The notes under the pieces: model-generated
What the model was told of the DNA's origin: nothing
The model's database searches: none
Seen by the model: only the letters and a program-made list of their open reading frames with translations
Made by a program: the position numbers and the translations under genes
Origin: Sphingomonas sp.
GTDB taxonomy: Bacteria > Pseudomonadota > Alphaproteobacteria > Sphingomonadales > Sphingomonadaceae
Direction of reading: 5' to 3'
Assembly (NCBI RefSeq): GCF_019635515.1
Contig: NZ_JAHBZI010000001.1
Span: forward strand, 496,001-560,000
DNA: 64,000 bases
In this document: piece by piece, positions 29,539 to 38,555 of the stretch
Layout: the number at the start of each line of letters is the position of its first letter
How positions within the stretch are numbered: the first letter of the stretch is position 1

Positions 29539-29635
29539 CGCGTTCGCGGCCTCGCTCCGTGGAAAAATCAGGAAAATATTAGAGTAGTGGCGAAACGGAG
29601 CAAGCAGTCCGCGATGGGGGGCACCGGGCGCCGCC

Positions 29636-30220
29636 TCAGCGCCGTTCGATCAAGTGTTCGAGCATATGCCGCACAATCGCCTTTGCGGCCTCAGGCGATC
29701 TGCCCTGATCGATGCGAAGGCGCTGCCAGGCTTCGAAGCTGAGTGCGAGGTCGATCGCCTCGAACGCCACTTCGTCTTCGGCAAGGCGTGTGGGCAACAG
29801 CGCCAGCAGGCGCGCGCGCATCGCTGCCAGCAGCGCGGTGTGACGCTGTTGCAGCGAGGCTGACATATGGCGATGCGCGTCGGCGGCGCGCTTGAACGGC
29901 ATCAACCGTTCGAAGGTGGCAGTGCGCCGCTCGCAAGCCTCGTCCAGCTGTCCGCGCCAGTCGGCCGCCGCAAACGGTGTATCCCAATCGGCATAGGATG
30001 CGGCCATCCGCTCGCCCATTTCGGCGTACAGGCTGTCCATGTCGCGGAAGTGCCGGAAGACCGTCCGCAACCCGACCTGGGCGCGGCTTGCCACCGCTTC
30101 CGCGGTCGGCGAGATGTCACCGGCCGCGATCCGCGCAAGCATCGCATCGACGATCCGCGCGCGGCTGCTCTGCGCGCGCTGGCGGCGGCCATCGGCTTCG
30201 AACGCGCCCGTATGGCGCAT
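29636..30220 (-). CDS. TetR family transcriptional regulator
   Basis: 194 residues from the ATG at 30220, which overlaps the sulfatase stop as TGATG. The TetR helix-turn-helix is at ~24-66 (RARIVDAMLARIAAGDIS, AQVGLRTVFRHFRDMDSLYA). The C-terminal domain is helical and ligand-binding, with an unknown ligand. Coupled translation with the sulfatase, and the dehalogenase on the other side, make it the likely local regulator. A TTG start 12 bases upstream is possible. Confidence 0.88.
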   Translation of the reverse strand: MRHTGAFEADGRRQRAQSSRARIVDAMLARIAAGDISPTAEAVASRAQVGLRTVFRHFRDMDSLYAEMGERMAASYADWDTPFAAADWRGQLDEACERRTATFERLMPFKRAADAHRHMSASLQQRHTALLAAMRARLLALLPTRLAEDEVAFEAIDLALSFEAWQRLRIDQGRSPEAAKAIVRHMLEHLIERR

Positions 30221-31848
30221 CAGTTCGACCAATAGCTATAGGCTTCGCCCGCGACGGGTTTGGTGCCGAGCGGGCGGTCGATGGCGATCGGCGACCGGAT
30301 CATCGCCGGCCAGGATGGCTTCACGCTCAGCGCATCAAAGGCGGCGATCTCGGCGGTCAGGCGGCGGACGATCTCGGGCCGGGCGGCGGCGAGATCGCGC
30401 CGTTCGGTCGGGTCTTCCTTGAGATTGTACAGCAGCGCCTGACGCGGCAGATCGAGCAGCTGCAGCTTCCAGTCGCCATCGCGCACCACGCGATAGGCGC
30501 CGCTGCGCCAGAACAGAGGCCGTGGCGCGGCATGGGTGGCGGACAGCAGATCGATGCCGTCGATCGCCCGGTCCGCCGGCAGTTTCGCGCCCGCGGCGGC
30601 GCTGGCGGTGGCGAAGATATCGAAGTGGCTGGCCGGCGTTTCGATTCGCGAGCCTGGCGCGATATGGCCGGGCCATTGCATGAGGAGCGGGACCCGGACG
30701 CCGCCTTCGAAGAAGGTCGCCTTCCAGCCGCGGAACGGCCGGTTGATGTCGGGCAGGCCGATATAGTGCGCGCCGCCATTGTCGCTGGTGAAGATGACGA
30801 GGGTATTGTTGTCGAGCCCGTCGGCGCGGAGCTTCGCCAGGATCCGTCCGACACCGCGATCGAGCGCGCGGATCATCGCCGCATATACGCGGGTGCGGTG
30901 GTCGGCGATCCGGGGCAGGGCGTCATAGTCCGACTTCAGCGCCTGGAGCGGCGTGTGCGGCGCGTTGTAGGCGAGGTACATGAAGAACGGGCGATTGCGA
31001 TTGGCGTCGATCGCGCGTTCGGCCTGATGGGTGAGATAGTCGGTCATGTAGCGATCCGGGTGGAAGCGCTGGCCGCCATTATACTGCACGCTGAACGGCA
31101 GGTTCGCCCAGATATATTTGTCGATCGGATCGAAATCCTGCTTCGAATTGACAGCGTTGGGATCGTGTTCCGGCAGGAACATCTGCCCGCCGATGATGAA
31201 GCCAAGACTCTCGTCAAACCCTTGCTGCTCGGGCCGCATGCCGGGCGAACCGCCAAGATGCCATTTGCCGAGGTGGAGCGTGTGATAGCCGCGCGAGCGC
31301 ATTTGCTCCGCGATCGTGATTTCGGATGCCGGCATGCCCTTGCTGTCGGGTGGCGGGTCGTTCGCCGCGGCGTTCTCGTCGAAGATCGTCTTGTGCTCCC
31401 AGGCGGTGGGGAAGCCGGCGATGGTGCGGGCGAAGCGGGTGTCGGTGGGGGTGAATTCGAAGCCGAAGCGGGTCGGATAGCGCCCGGTCAGCAACGCCGC
31501 GCGCGATGGTGCGCAAGTGGCGTTGCCGGCATAGGCTTGCGAAAAGGACATGCCGTTTCTGGCGATCGCATCGATGTTCGGCGTCGGCATGCCCGCGACG
31601 CCGCCGCCATTGAGACTGATATCGTTGAAGCCGAGATCGTCAGCGACGATCAGGATGACATTGGGCGGGCGCACTGCGGCGGGAGCGGCGGGACGATCCG
31701 GGCCAGCCTGCCACGCGATCTCGCGAAACGCCTCGACACGCGGAGCCATCCAGCCCGGCAGGTGCAGCAGCACATAGTCCTTCGCCAGATAGGCGCCGCC
31801 AGCGGCCAGCGCGGCAGCACCCAGCAAGGCCTTGTATCGCAGCTTCAT
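30220..31848 (-). CDS. Sulfatase (formylglycine-dependent arylsulfatase family), exported
   Basis: 542 residues with an N-terminal signal or anchor (LLGAAALAAGGAYLAKD). The sulfatase signature is complete: CAPSRAALLTGR with the cysteine to be converted to formylglycine (Cys112), metal-binding ADDLGF (Asp70, Asp71), HLGKWHLGG, and later FTSDNGGAHY. It hydrolyses a sulfate ester in the periplasm or at its membrane. The cysteine type needs a formylglycine-generating enzyme, not seen here. It is divergent from the dehalogenase with 117 bases between, and upstream of the TetR gene in one transcript. Confidence 0.93.
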   Translation of the reverse strand: MKLRYKALLGAAALAAGGAYLAKDYVLLHLPGWMAPRVEAFREIAWQAGPDRPAAPAAVRPPNVILIVADDLGFNDISLNGGGVAGMPTPNIDAIARNGMSFSQAYAGNATCAPSRAALLTGRYPTRFGFEFTPTDTRFARTIAGFPTAWEHKTIFDENAAANDPPPDSKGMPASEITIAEQMRSRGYHTLHLGKWHLGGSPGMRPEQQGFDESLGFIIGGQMFLPEHDPNAVNSKQDFDPIDKYIWANLPFSVQYNGGQRFHPDRYMTDYLTHQAERAIDANRNRPFFMYLAYNAPHTPLQALKSDYDALPRIADHRTRVYAAMIRALDRGVGRILAKLRADGLDNNTLVIFTSDNGGAHYIGLPDINRPFRGWKATFFEGGVRVPLLMQWPGHIAPGSRIETPASHFDIFATASAAAGAKLPADRAIDGIDLLSATHAAPRPLFWRSGAYRVVRDGDWKLQLLDLPRQALLYNLKEDPTERRDLAAARPEIVRRLTAEIAAFDALSVKPSWPAMIRSPIAIDRPLGTKPVAGEAYSYWSN

Positions 31849-31965
31849 GCAATCCCTCCCCAGCGATCAAGTGCGACAGTCTATCACCGGAAAGCCGTAC
31901 TGCAATCTTTTGGCATTGACCGTGCCAATATCGCTGGCATGCTCTGTTGCCGGAAAGGGGACAGC

Positions 31966-32850
31966 ATGAAAATCCTTCGCGTGCCCGATACTGCCTTTGC
32001 CAGCTTGCCGGATTTCCCGTTCGGCCCGCATTTCGCCGAGATATCCGGCGGGCTGCGCGTCCACTACATCGACGAGGGCCCGCGCGACGCGACCGTGGTG
32101 CTGATGCTGCATGGCGAGCCGACCTGGTCGTATCTGTACCGCCACATGATCGGGCCGATCGCCGCCGCGGGGTTCCGCGCCGTGGCACCCGACCTCATTG
32201 GCTTCGGCCGGTCGGACAAGCCGGCGCGGCGCGACGACTATAGCTATGCGACGCAGGTGCGCTGGATGCGCGAATGGATCGAGGCGCTCGACCTGCGCAA
32301 TATCGTGCTGGCCTGTCAGGATTGGGGCTCGCTGATCGGGCTGCGGCTGGTCGCGGAAATGCCGGAGCGATTCGCGGGTGTGGTCCTGAGCAATGGCGGC
32401 CTGCCCGCCGGGCAGCCGGCGCCGCGCGCGTTCGCGATCTGGCGCGGCTTCGCCCGCTGGAGCCCGTTGTTCCCGATCGGCCGCATCGTCCAGGCGGGCA
32501 CCAAGCGGCGCCTCTCCGACGCCGAGCGCCGCGCCTATGACGCGCCGTTTCCCAGCCGCGCGCACAAGGTCGCGGCGCGGCTATTTCCCGCTCTGGTCCC
32601 GTTGGGTCCGAACGTCGCCAATGCCGATCAGGAAAGGGCCTGGTCGGTGCTGGAGGGCTGGGACAAGCCGTTCCGCTGCTGCTTCAGCGATGGCGATCCG
32701 ATCACGCGCGGCGCCGATGCCGTGTTCAGGGAGCGCGTTCCGGGCACGGCCGGGCAAAGCCACGCCACGCTGCATGGCGGGCATTTTATCCAGGAAGACG
32801 ATCCGGGCGGTTTCGCCACCAACATCATCGCGGTGGCGCGGAGCGTCTAG
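31966..32850 (+). CDS. Haloalkane dehalogenase (alpha/beta hydrolase)
   Basis: 294 residues from the ATG at 31966, preceded by GGAAAGGGGACAGC. It would hydrolyse carbon-halogen bonds to alcohols. The nucleophile is Asp119 in ACQDWGSLIG, with the halide-binding Trp120; HGEPTWSYLYR forms the oxyanion region, the acid is probably Asp244 in SDGDPIT, and His273 is in LHGGHFIQEDD. This matches subfamily I (DhlA-like). Trp159 in FAIWRGFARW may be the second halide ligand. The cap domain and length are normal. Native substrates of such enzymes are often unknown. The frame is open far upstream, but that part is antisense to the sulfatase. Confidence 0.88.
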   Translation: MKILRVPDTAFASLPDFPFGPHFAEISGGLRVHYIDEGPRDATVVLMLHGEPTWSYLYRHMIGPIAAAGFRAVAPDLIGFGRSDKPARRDDYSYATQVRWMREWIEALDLRNIVLACQDWGSLIGLRLVAEMPERFAGVVLSNGGLPAGQPAPRAFAIWRGFARWSPLFPIGRIVQAGTKRRLSDAERRAYDAPFPSRAHKVAARLFPALVPLGPNVANADQERAWSVLEGWDKPFRCCFSDGDPITRGADAVFRERVPGTAGQSHATLHGGHFIQEDDPGGFATNIIAVARSV

Positions 32851-32864
32851 GCGATCGGGAAAAG

Positions 32865-32940
32865 TGGTGCCCGGGGACGGAATCGAACCGCCGACACTGC
32901 GATTTTCAGTCGCATGCTCTACCAACTGAGCTACCCGGGC
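32865..32940 (-). tRNA. tRNA-Phe (GAA)
   Basis: A 76-base cloverleaf on the minus strand. The acceptor stem GCCCGGG pairs with CCCGGGC, followed by A and an encoded CCA. The D arm reads TAGCTCAGTTGGTAGAGCA. The anticodon stem TGCGA/TCGCA holds the loop CTGAAAA with GAA at 34-36. The T loop has GGTTCGAATCC. It starts 14 bases beyond the dehalogenase stop, on the opposite strand. Confidence 0.97.
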
Positions 32941-32994
32941 CCGTCCGGCAAAGCCGGGGACTTATGTCTCCGGGCGAACGCCGGAAGCGCGCTC

Positions 32995-33183
32995 TTAGTC
33001 AGGGTCTCGTCCGCTGTCCACCCCGGTAAATGCTTCGGGGTCGACGGGCTCGCCGGGGACGCGATAGCCCTCGCCCAGCCACTGCAGCAGGTCGCGATCC
33101 TTGCAGCCGCGCGAACAGAATGGCTTGAATTCGTCGGAAGTGGGCTGGCCGCAGATCGGGCAGCCGGTGCGCTTGGCCATCAT
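32995..33183 (-). CDS. yacG: DNA gyrase inhibitor YacG
   Basis: 62 residues, a small zinc protein. The four ligand cysteines are in GCPICGQP and PFCSRGCKDRDLLQWL, the YacG arrangement, and EGYRVPGEP follows as in the family. In E. coli it binds GyrB and inhibits gyrase. The start ATG at 33183 overlaps the stop of the RNase gene upstream (ATGA); a second ATG follows directly. Confidence 0.93.
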   Translation of the reverse strand: MMAKRTGCPICGQPTSDEFKPFCSRGCKDRDLLQWLGEGYRVPGEPVDPEAFTGVDSGRDPD

Positions 33184-34124
33184 TGCTCCTTGGCGGGCAG
33201 GAATTGCATCGCCCCGCCCATCCGCCGCGCCAGCTCGGCGGTCCAGGCCGGCTGCTGGGCGAGGCGGCGCGCGATGCGCTGACTGACAAGATAGGTGGCC
33301 GGAAGCGGCGGCGAAAGGCGTTCGGCGCGACGCAGCTCGGCGCGTGTCTCGGCGCCGACCGGATCCATGCGCAGCAATTCGGGCAGCGACGGCCGGGTGC
33401 GGCGGCGGACGATCTGGAGGAAGCCGAAGCCGTTGACGGTGGTGCGCTCGAACGGCTGGGGGAGCGCGGCGTCGATCGCCTCGGCCACCGCCTGGCGCGC
33501 GGCCTTGCTGGTGAGGGTCGGGAAGTCGATGCCGATCGAGCCGGCGATGCCGAGCCGTTCGCAGGCGCGGGCAACGGCATGCGCGGCGGCGACGGCGAGC
33601 GCGTCGTGCGGCGCCGGGCCATCGACGTCGAACAGCGCCATCGCCGGGGTCGGCGACAATCGTAGCGCGCCGCCGGCGAAGGCGATCTCGCCGCTGATCG
33701 CTTCCTCAAGCACTTCGGACCAGCCGGCTTCCTCGAGCGCATCGGGCGCATGCGCGCGCATCATGCGGACGGGCAGGCCGGATGCGGTGATTCGTGCCAG
33801 CAGATCGGGGCCGGGCCCGAGCGGCAGGTCAGCCGGTACCGCCTTGGGCAATTTGGGGCGGCCGGGTTCGGGAATCGCCTCGCGGACGATCAGCGCATGG
33901 AAGCGGCCGCCCTGCGTCACCTTGGGCAGGGGGTTGCACAGCGCCTCTCCGCCATCGGCAAGCGTGATCCGCGCGGTCGAGCGATCGGTCATCCGCGCTT
34001 CCATGACGCTGCCTTCGCGCGGACCCGAACCCTCAAGCTCGATCCGCGCCTTCCAGATCACCCCGCGCGAAACCAGGGCCGCGCGATTCTCGCCGATCCC
34101 GGCCTCGTACAGCCACTCAGCCAT
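33180..34124 (-). CDS. Ribonuclease E/G family protein, short form
   Basis: 314 residues from the ATG at 34124 (MAEWLYEAGIGENRAALVSR). The middle and end resemble RNase E/G catalytic parts (ALFDVDGPAPHDALAV, IGIDFPTLTSKAARQAVAEA, TVNGFGFLQIVRRRTRPSL), including the metal-site DVDG and DFP aspartates. RNase E/G catalytic domains are usually over 400 residues, so regions are missing or strongly reduced. Synteny with maf and yacG is the classical rng neighbourhood. It may process rRNA or mRNA. A longer start at 34280 lacks support. Confidence 0.8.
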   Translation of the reverse strand: MAEWLYEAGIGENRAALVSRGVIWKARIELEGSGPREGSVMEARMTDRSTARITLADGGEALCNPLPKVTQGGRFHALIVREAIPEPGRPKLPKAVPADLPLGPGPDLLARITASGLPVRMMRAHAPDALEEAGWSEVLEEAISGEIAFAGGALRLSPTPAMALFDVDGPAPHDALAVAAAHAVARACERLGIAGSIGIDFPTLTSKAARQAVAEAIDAALPQPFERTTVNGFGFLQIVRRRTRPSLPELLRMDPVGAETRAELRRAERLSPPLPATYLVSQRIARRLAQQPAWTAELARRMGGAMQFLPAKEQ

Positions 34125-34289
34125 AGGAGATTCCCGGCCCAGCTTCACGCTTTTCACGGTGGTTGTGCAATTCCGTTGCGCGACCGCGAAAGATAATTGC
34201 GTTTGCAGAAAACAAGCCGGCGCTGTCAGTTGCGAACATGGGACGCGGCATAGCCACTTTGCCGCCGTGTAGGACAGCAAATAACGCGG

Positions 34290-34856
34290 CTAGATCGCCA
34301 GTCCGGCGCTCAGCAGCAATGCCCGCGTCTCGAACACCGGCAGGCCGACAACGCCCGAATGGCTGCCCGAAAGGAAGCGCACGAACGCCTCGGCCTTGCC
34401 CTGGATCGCGTAGCCGCCCGCCTTGCCCATGCCTTCGCCGCTGGCGACGTACCAGTCGATCTCCTGCGCGGTCAGCCGCTTGAACGCGACGATGGTGTCG
34501 GAGATGCGGGTGCGCGCCTTGCCGTCCGCGCCGATCGCGCAGACCGCCGAATAGCAATGATGGCGGCGGCCGGAGAGCAGCGCCAGCATCCGCCGCAGAT
34601 CGGCTTCGTCCTCGGGCTTGGCGAGGATGCGCCTGCCGACCGCGACGGTGGTGTCGCCCGCCAGCACGATCTCGTCCGCCGCGCGCTCGACCGCCATCGC
34701 CTTGGCGATCGCGATGCGCAGCACATAGGGGCGCGGCAATTCGCCGGGCAGCGGATCCTCATCGATGTCGGGCGCGGCGACGCGCGCGGGCTCGATCCCG
34801 ATCCGCCTGAGCAGATCGAGCCGACGCGGCGATGTGGAGGCGAGGACGAGCTTCAA
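34290..34856 (-). CDS. maf: Maf family nucleoside triphosphate pyrophosphatase
   Basis: 188 residues. It hydrolyses non-canonical or modified nucleotides and is linked to septum control. Hallmarks are LVLASTSPRRLDLLRRIGI at the start, EIVLAGDTTVAV with the metal-binding aspartate, and GKAGGYAIQGKAEAFVRFLS near the end. The length is normal. It is followed 165 bases on by the RNase gene on the same strand. Confidence 0.94.
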   Translation of the reverse strand: MKLVLASTSPRRLDLLRRIGIEPARVAAPDIDEDPLPGELPRPYVLRIAIAKAMAVERAADEIVLAGDTTVAVGRRILAKPEDEADLRRMLALLSGRRHHCYSAVCAIGADGKARTRISDTIVAFKRLTAQEIDWYVASGEGMGKAGGYAIQGKAEAFVRFLSGSHSGVVGLPVFETRALLLSAGLAI

Positions 34857-34920
34857 TTACCTAGTCTTCCGTCATGCCGACCCGGATCGAGATGGTGCGT
34901 ATCCGGTTCGAACCAGTATC

Positions 34921-35062
34921 GTTCTCCTGCGAAAGCGGGAGTCCAGGTGACCGGGCGCAGCGCTTGTGACCCTGGGCGCCTGCTTTCGCAGGAGAACAAT
35001 CTGAACCGATCACTTGCTCGATACCGCCCGCGGCACCCTGGATCCTGAAACAGGTTCAGGAT
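34921..35062. repeat. Inverted repeats between maf and infA
   Basis: Two hairpin-forming units. The first has arms starting GTTCTCCTGCGAAAGC at 34921 and ending GCTTTCGCAGGAGAAC at 34997. The second is ATCCTGAAACAGGTTCAGGA at 35042, with T next. The 222-base gap from 34857 to 35078 holds nothing else I can identify. They belong to the same broad class as family B elsewhere in the window, with arms built on a bacterial intergenic palindrome theme. Confidence 0.7.
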
Positions 35063-35078
35063 GACGGCCTTCAGACCG

Positions 35079-35297
35079 TCACTTGAAGCGGTAGGTGATA
35101 CGACCCTTGGTCAGGTCGTAGGGCGTGAGCTCGACGAGCACTTCGTCGCCGACCAGCACGCGAATGCGGTTCTTGCGCATCTTGCCGGCGGTGTGGCCGA
35201 GGATCTCGTGATCGTTCTCGAGCCGGACGCGGAACATGGCGTTGGGCAGAAGCTCAACGACCTGGCCGCGCATTTCAAGGAGTTCTTCTTTGGCCAA
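35079..35297 (-). CDS. infA: Translation initiation factor IF-1
   Basis: 72 residues forming one S1-like OB fold ([58 protein letters not shown]). It assists 30S initiation together with IF-2 and IF-3. Length and sequence are textbook. It faces the thiolase gene across 162 bases that must contain both promoters. Confidence 0.98.
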   Translation of the reverse strand: MAKEELLEMRGQVVELLPNAMFRVRLENDHEILGHTAGKMRKNRIRVLVGDEVLVELTPYDLTKGRITYRFK

Positions 35298-35459
35298 AAA
35301 TATGCCTCTCGGATGTAAAGTATGCCGCGTAAAATCGCGGTGCCTTTACTCTGTGATGGGGGAAAAGGGAAGCGCGCCATGCTCTTGCGCACGGACGCCG
35401 CCTCCGGCACTTACATCGGTGTAAGTTGACCCCGGTGCAAGGGGCATGAGGAGAGGCTT

Positions 35460-36611
35460 GTGGCCGAAGCATATATCGTCGCGGCGACGCGCACCGCGGG
35501 CGGGCGCCGGAATGGCAAATTGATGGGCTGGCACCCGGCCGATCTCGGCGGCGCGGTCCTCTCCGAAATCGCCTCGCGCTCGGGGATCGACCCCGCCGCG
35601 ATCGATGATGTCATCATGGGCTGTGTCGGCCAGGCCGGCGAGCAGGCGCTGCATATCGGGCGCAACGCCGTGCTGGCATCGACGCTGCCGCAAAGCGTTC
35701 CCGCCGTGTCGATCGACCGCCAGTGCGGCAGTTCGCAACAGGCGATCCAGTTCGCGGCGCAGGCGGTGATGTCGGGCACGCAGGACGTGGTGATCGCCGC
35801 CGGCGTCGAGCATATGAGCCGGGTGCCGATGGGAACCTCGGTGGCGGGTGCAAAGCCGTACAGCCAGAAGGCGCTCGACCGTTTCGGGGTGCACGGGTTC
35901 AGCCAGTTCACCGGCGCCGAGATGATCGCCAGGAAATATGGCTATGACCGCGAGCGGCTCGACGCCTATGCGCTGGAGAGCCACCGGCGCGCGGCGGCGG
36001 CGGTGGAGCGCGGCGACTTCGCCGACGAGATCCTCGCGCTGGAGATCGAGACGCCGGAAGGCACCGCGATGCACGCGCAGGACGAGGGCATCCGTTTCGA
36101 TGCGAGCATGGAGGGACTCGGCGGCCTCAAGACGCTGGCCGAGGGCGGCGTGATCACCGCCGGCAATGCCAGCCAGATCTGTGACGGCGCATCGGCGGTG
36201 ATGGTGGTCAGCGAGGCGGCGTTGAAGGCGCATGGCCTGACGCCGCTGGCGCGCATCCATAACCTGACGGTGACCGCCGGCGATCCGGTGGTGATGCTGG
36301 AGGAGCCGCTGTTCGCCACCGACCGCGCCCTCCAGCGCGCGGGCATGAAGATCGGCGATATCGACCTGTATGAAGTCAACGAGGCGTTCGCGCCGGTGCC
36401 GCTGGCGTGGCTGGAGCATAGCGGCGCCGATCCTGAGCGGCTCAACGTCAATGGCGGGGCGATCGCGCTCGGGCATCCGCTCGGGGCTTCGGGGACCAAG
36501 CTGATGGCGACGTTGGTCCATGCGCTGCGCAAGCGCGGCAAGCGCTATGGCCTGCAGACGATGTGCGAAGGTGGCGGGATCGCCAATGTGACGATCGTCG
36601 AGGCGCTGTGA
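35460..36611 (+). CDS. Acetyl-CoA acetyltransferase / thiolase
   Basis: 383 residues from a GTG at 35460 preceded by GAGGAGAGG; a TTG three bases earlier is possible. The catalytic cysteine is in SIDRQCGSSQQAIQ (~Cys86), GHPLGASGT holds the histidine and MCEGGGIANV the second cysteine. It has NEAFAPVPLAWLEH, as in degradative thiolases of long or branched acyl chains, rather than the biosynthetic form at 1511. It leads the catabolic genes downstream, separated from them by repeat family A. Confidence 0.9.
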   Translation: MAEAYIVAATRTAGGRRNGKLMGWHPADLGGAVLSEIASRSGIDPAAIDDVIMGCVGQAGEQALHIGRNAVLASTLPQSVPAVSIDRQCGSSQQAIQFAAQAVMSGTQDVVIAAGVEHMSRVPMGTSVAGAKPYSQKALDRFGVHGFSQFTGAEMIARKYGYDRERLDAYALESHRRAAAAVERGDFADEILALEIETPEGTAMHAQDEGIRFDASMEGLGGLKTLAEGGVITAGNASQICDGASAVMVVSEAALKAHGLTPLARIHNLTVTAGDPVVMLEEPLFATDRALQRAGMKIGDIDLYEVNEAFAPVPLAWLEHSGADPERLNVNGGAIALGHPLGASGTKLMATLVHALRKRGKRYGLQTMCEGGGIANVTIVEAL

Positions 36612-36624
36612 GGGGACGGCTCTT

Positions 36625-36754
36625 CGATCCTCCCCGGCACGGGGAGGTGGCGCGCGTAGCGCGACGGAGGGGGCTATCCACGCAGCGAAGCATTTGCGGC
36701 GCCCCCCCTCCACCATGCTGCGCATGGTCCCCCTCCCCGTGCCGGGGAGGATCG
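36625..36754. repeat. Palindromic intergenic repeat, family A copy 2
   Basis: 130 bases starting CGATCCTCCCCGGCACGGGG and ending with its inverse CCCCGTGCCGGGGAGGATCG. Inner parts GGAGGGGGCT and GCCCCCCCTCC also face each other. The right end lies six bases before the ATG of the next gene, so GGGGAGGA acts as its Shine-Dalgarno sequence. Confidence 0.85.
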
Positions 36755-36759
36755 TTTTA

Positions 36760-37779
36760 ATGCCCACCCTCGCCGGCATCCGCATCGTCGAATTTGGCGG
36801 GATCGGGCCGGGGCCGTTCGCGGGAATGATGCTGGCTGATCATGGCGCCGAGGTGATCCGCATCGAGCGGCCCGGCGCGGCGCTTGGCCCGCATGCGATG
36901 GCGCGGTCGCGGACGATCGTCGGGATCGACCTCAAGGCGGCGGATGGCATCGAACAGGCGCGGGCGCTGTGCCGCGACGCGGACGGCATCATCGAGGGGT
37001 TCCGCCCCGGGGTGATGGAGCGGCTCGGGCTGGGGCCGGAGGTGCTGATCGGCGACAATCCCAGGCTGGTCTATGGGCGCATGACCGGCTGGGGGCAGGA
37101 TGGACCACTCAGCGACGCGCCGGGGCACGACATCAATTACCTCGCCATCGCCGGGCTGCTCGACGGGATCGGCGTGCCGGGCGAGCCGCCGGTCGCGCCG
37201 GTCAATTATGTCGCCGATTTCGGCGGCGGCGGCATGCTGCTCGCCTTCGGGATGGTGAGCGCGTTGCTGGCGGTGAAGATGGGGGCGCCGGGCCAGGTGG
37301 TCGATGCGGCGATGACTGATGGTTCGGCGCTGCTGGCGAGCATGGGCTGGGGTTTCAAGGCGGCCGGCATGTGGCGCGACGGGCCGGCGGCGAACCTGCT
37401 GAGCGGCGCCGCACCCTTTTATCGCTGTTACGCCTGCGCCGATGGCCGCCATGTCGCGGTCGGGGCGATCGAGCCGCAATTCTATGCGGCGCTGGTGGCC
37501 GGGTTGGGCGAGGAGGGCGCGAGCCAGATGGACGCGAGCCTGTGGCCGGCGCGTATCGAGCGTTTCGCCGCGATATTCGCCGCGCGCGGCCGCGACGAAT
37601 GGATCGCGCATTTCGCGCCCGACGCCTGCGTCTCGCCGGTGCTGACCTTCGACGAGGCCGCGGCGCATCCGCACAATCTGGCGCGCGGCACCTTTGCTGG
37701 CGGCGCGCCCGCGCCGGCTCCGCGCTTCTCGGCAACCCCCGCTTTGGCCCCCGTGCCGCCCATCTGGAGAGAGACATGA
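36760..37779 (+). CDS. Alpha-methylacyl-CoA racemase (CaiB/BaiF family)
   Basis: 339 residues from the ATG at 36760. The racemase catalytic pair is visible: GHDINYLAIAG (His, matching His126 of the mycobacterial enzyme) and NYVADFGGGGM (Asp156 equivalent). It begins LAGIRIVEFGGIGPGPFAGM, standard for the family. It inverts the configuration of 2-methyl branched acyl-CoA esters so that the S form enters beta-oxidation. Its stop overlaps the next start (ATGA). Coenzyme A transferases of this fold lack the HDINY pattern, so racemase is favoured. Confidence 0.88.
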   Translation: MPTLAGIRIVEFGGIGPGPFAGMMLADHGAEVIRIERPGAALGPHAMARSRTIVGIDLKAADGIEQARALCRDADGIIEGFRPGVMERLGLGPEVLIGDNPRLVYGRMTGWGQDGPLSDAPGHDINYLAIAGLLDGIGVPGEPPVAPVNYVADFGGGGMLLAFGMVSALLAVKMGAPGQVVDAAMTDGSALLASMGWGFKAAGMWRDGPAANLLSGAAPFYRCYACADGRHVAVGAIEPQFYAALVAGLGEEGASQMDASLWPARIERFAAIFAARGRDEWIAHFAPDACVSPVLTFDEAAAHPHNLARGTFAGGAPAPAPRFSATPALAPVPPIWRET

Positions 37780-38555
37780 AGTTTGAAGGCACAGCCGCGG
37801 TCGTCACCGGCGGCGCATCGGGATTGGGCGCGGCCACCGCGCGCGCGCTGGCGGCGGCGGGCACCAAGGTCGCCCTGTTCGACATGAACGCGGAAAAGGG
37901 CGAAGCGCTGGCGGCCGAGATCGGCGGCACCTTCTGCAAGGTCGATGTCCGCTCGGATGACGAGGTCGATGCCGCCTTCGCCAAGGCGCGCGATGCCCAT
38001 GGCCAGGAGCGCGTGCTGGTCTGCTGCGCCGGGGTCGGCAACGCCTTCAAGACCGTCGGGCGCGACCGGGCCACCGGCGAGATCAAGCAATTCCCGGCCG
38101 CGGCGTTCGACTGGGTGATCCAGGTCAACCTCGTCGGCAGCTTCCGCTGCATCGTCAAGAGCGCGGCGGGGATGCTGACGCTGGAGCCGGACGATGGCGG
38201 CGAGCGCGGGGCGATCGTCTGCACCGCCTCGGTCGCTGCGGAGGACGGGCAGATCGGCCAGGCCGCCTATTCGGCCTCCAAGGGCGGCATCGTCGGCATG
38301 ACGCTGCCGATCGCCCGCGATCTCTCGGGCGAGGGCATCCGCATCAACACGATCCTGCCCGGCATCTTCGATACGCCGCTGATGCAGGCGATGCCGCAGA
38401 ATGTGAAGGACGCGCTCGGCGCCTCGGTGCCGTTCCCCAAGCGGCTCGGCAACCCGGAGGATTATGCCGGTCTCGCGCTGGAGATGCTGCGCAATCCCTA
38501 TTTCAACGGCGAGGACGTCCGCCTCGACGGCGCGATCCGGATGGCGCCGCGCTGA
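37776..38555 (+). CDS. SDR family 3-hydroxyacyl-CoA dehydrogenase-like
   Basis: 259 residues. NAD-binding TGGASGLGAATARALA (~11-26), DMNAEKGEA after strand two favouring NAD(H), LVCCAGVGNA, and the catalytic YSASKGG are present. The relatives include HSD17B10-type 3-hydroxy-2-methylacyl-CoA dehydrogenases. It begins with ATGA overlap to the racemase gene and ends TGATG with the acyl-CoA dehydrogenase gene. The context suggests the third step of branched acyl-CoA oxidation. No hydratase is seen between. Confidence 0.88.
   Translation: MKFEGTAAVVTGGASGLGAATARALAAAGTKVALFDMNAEKGEALAAEIGGTFCKVDVRSDDEVDAAFAKARDAHGQERVLVCCAGVGNAFKTVGRDRATGEIKQFPAAAFDWVIQVNLVGSFRCIVKSAAGMLTLEPDDGGERGAIVCTASVAAEDGQIGQAAYSASKGGIVGMTLPIARDLSGEGIRINTILPGIFDTPLMQAMPQNVKDALGASVPFPKRLGNPEDYAGLALEMLRNPYFNGEDVRLDGAIRMAPR

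Noticed and set aside
29977..31965. The haloalkane dehalogenase frame stays open for nearly 2 kb upstream, giving an apparent 957-residue protein.
   Set aside because: The extension is antisense to the sulfatase and TetR genes, has no domain and an arginine-rich composition typical of high-GC shadow frames. A clear Shine-Dalgarno sequence precedes 31966.
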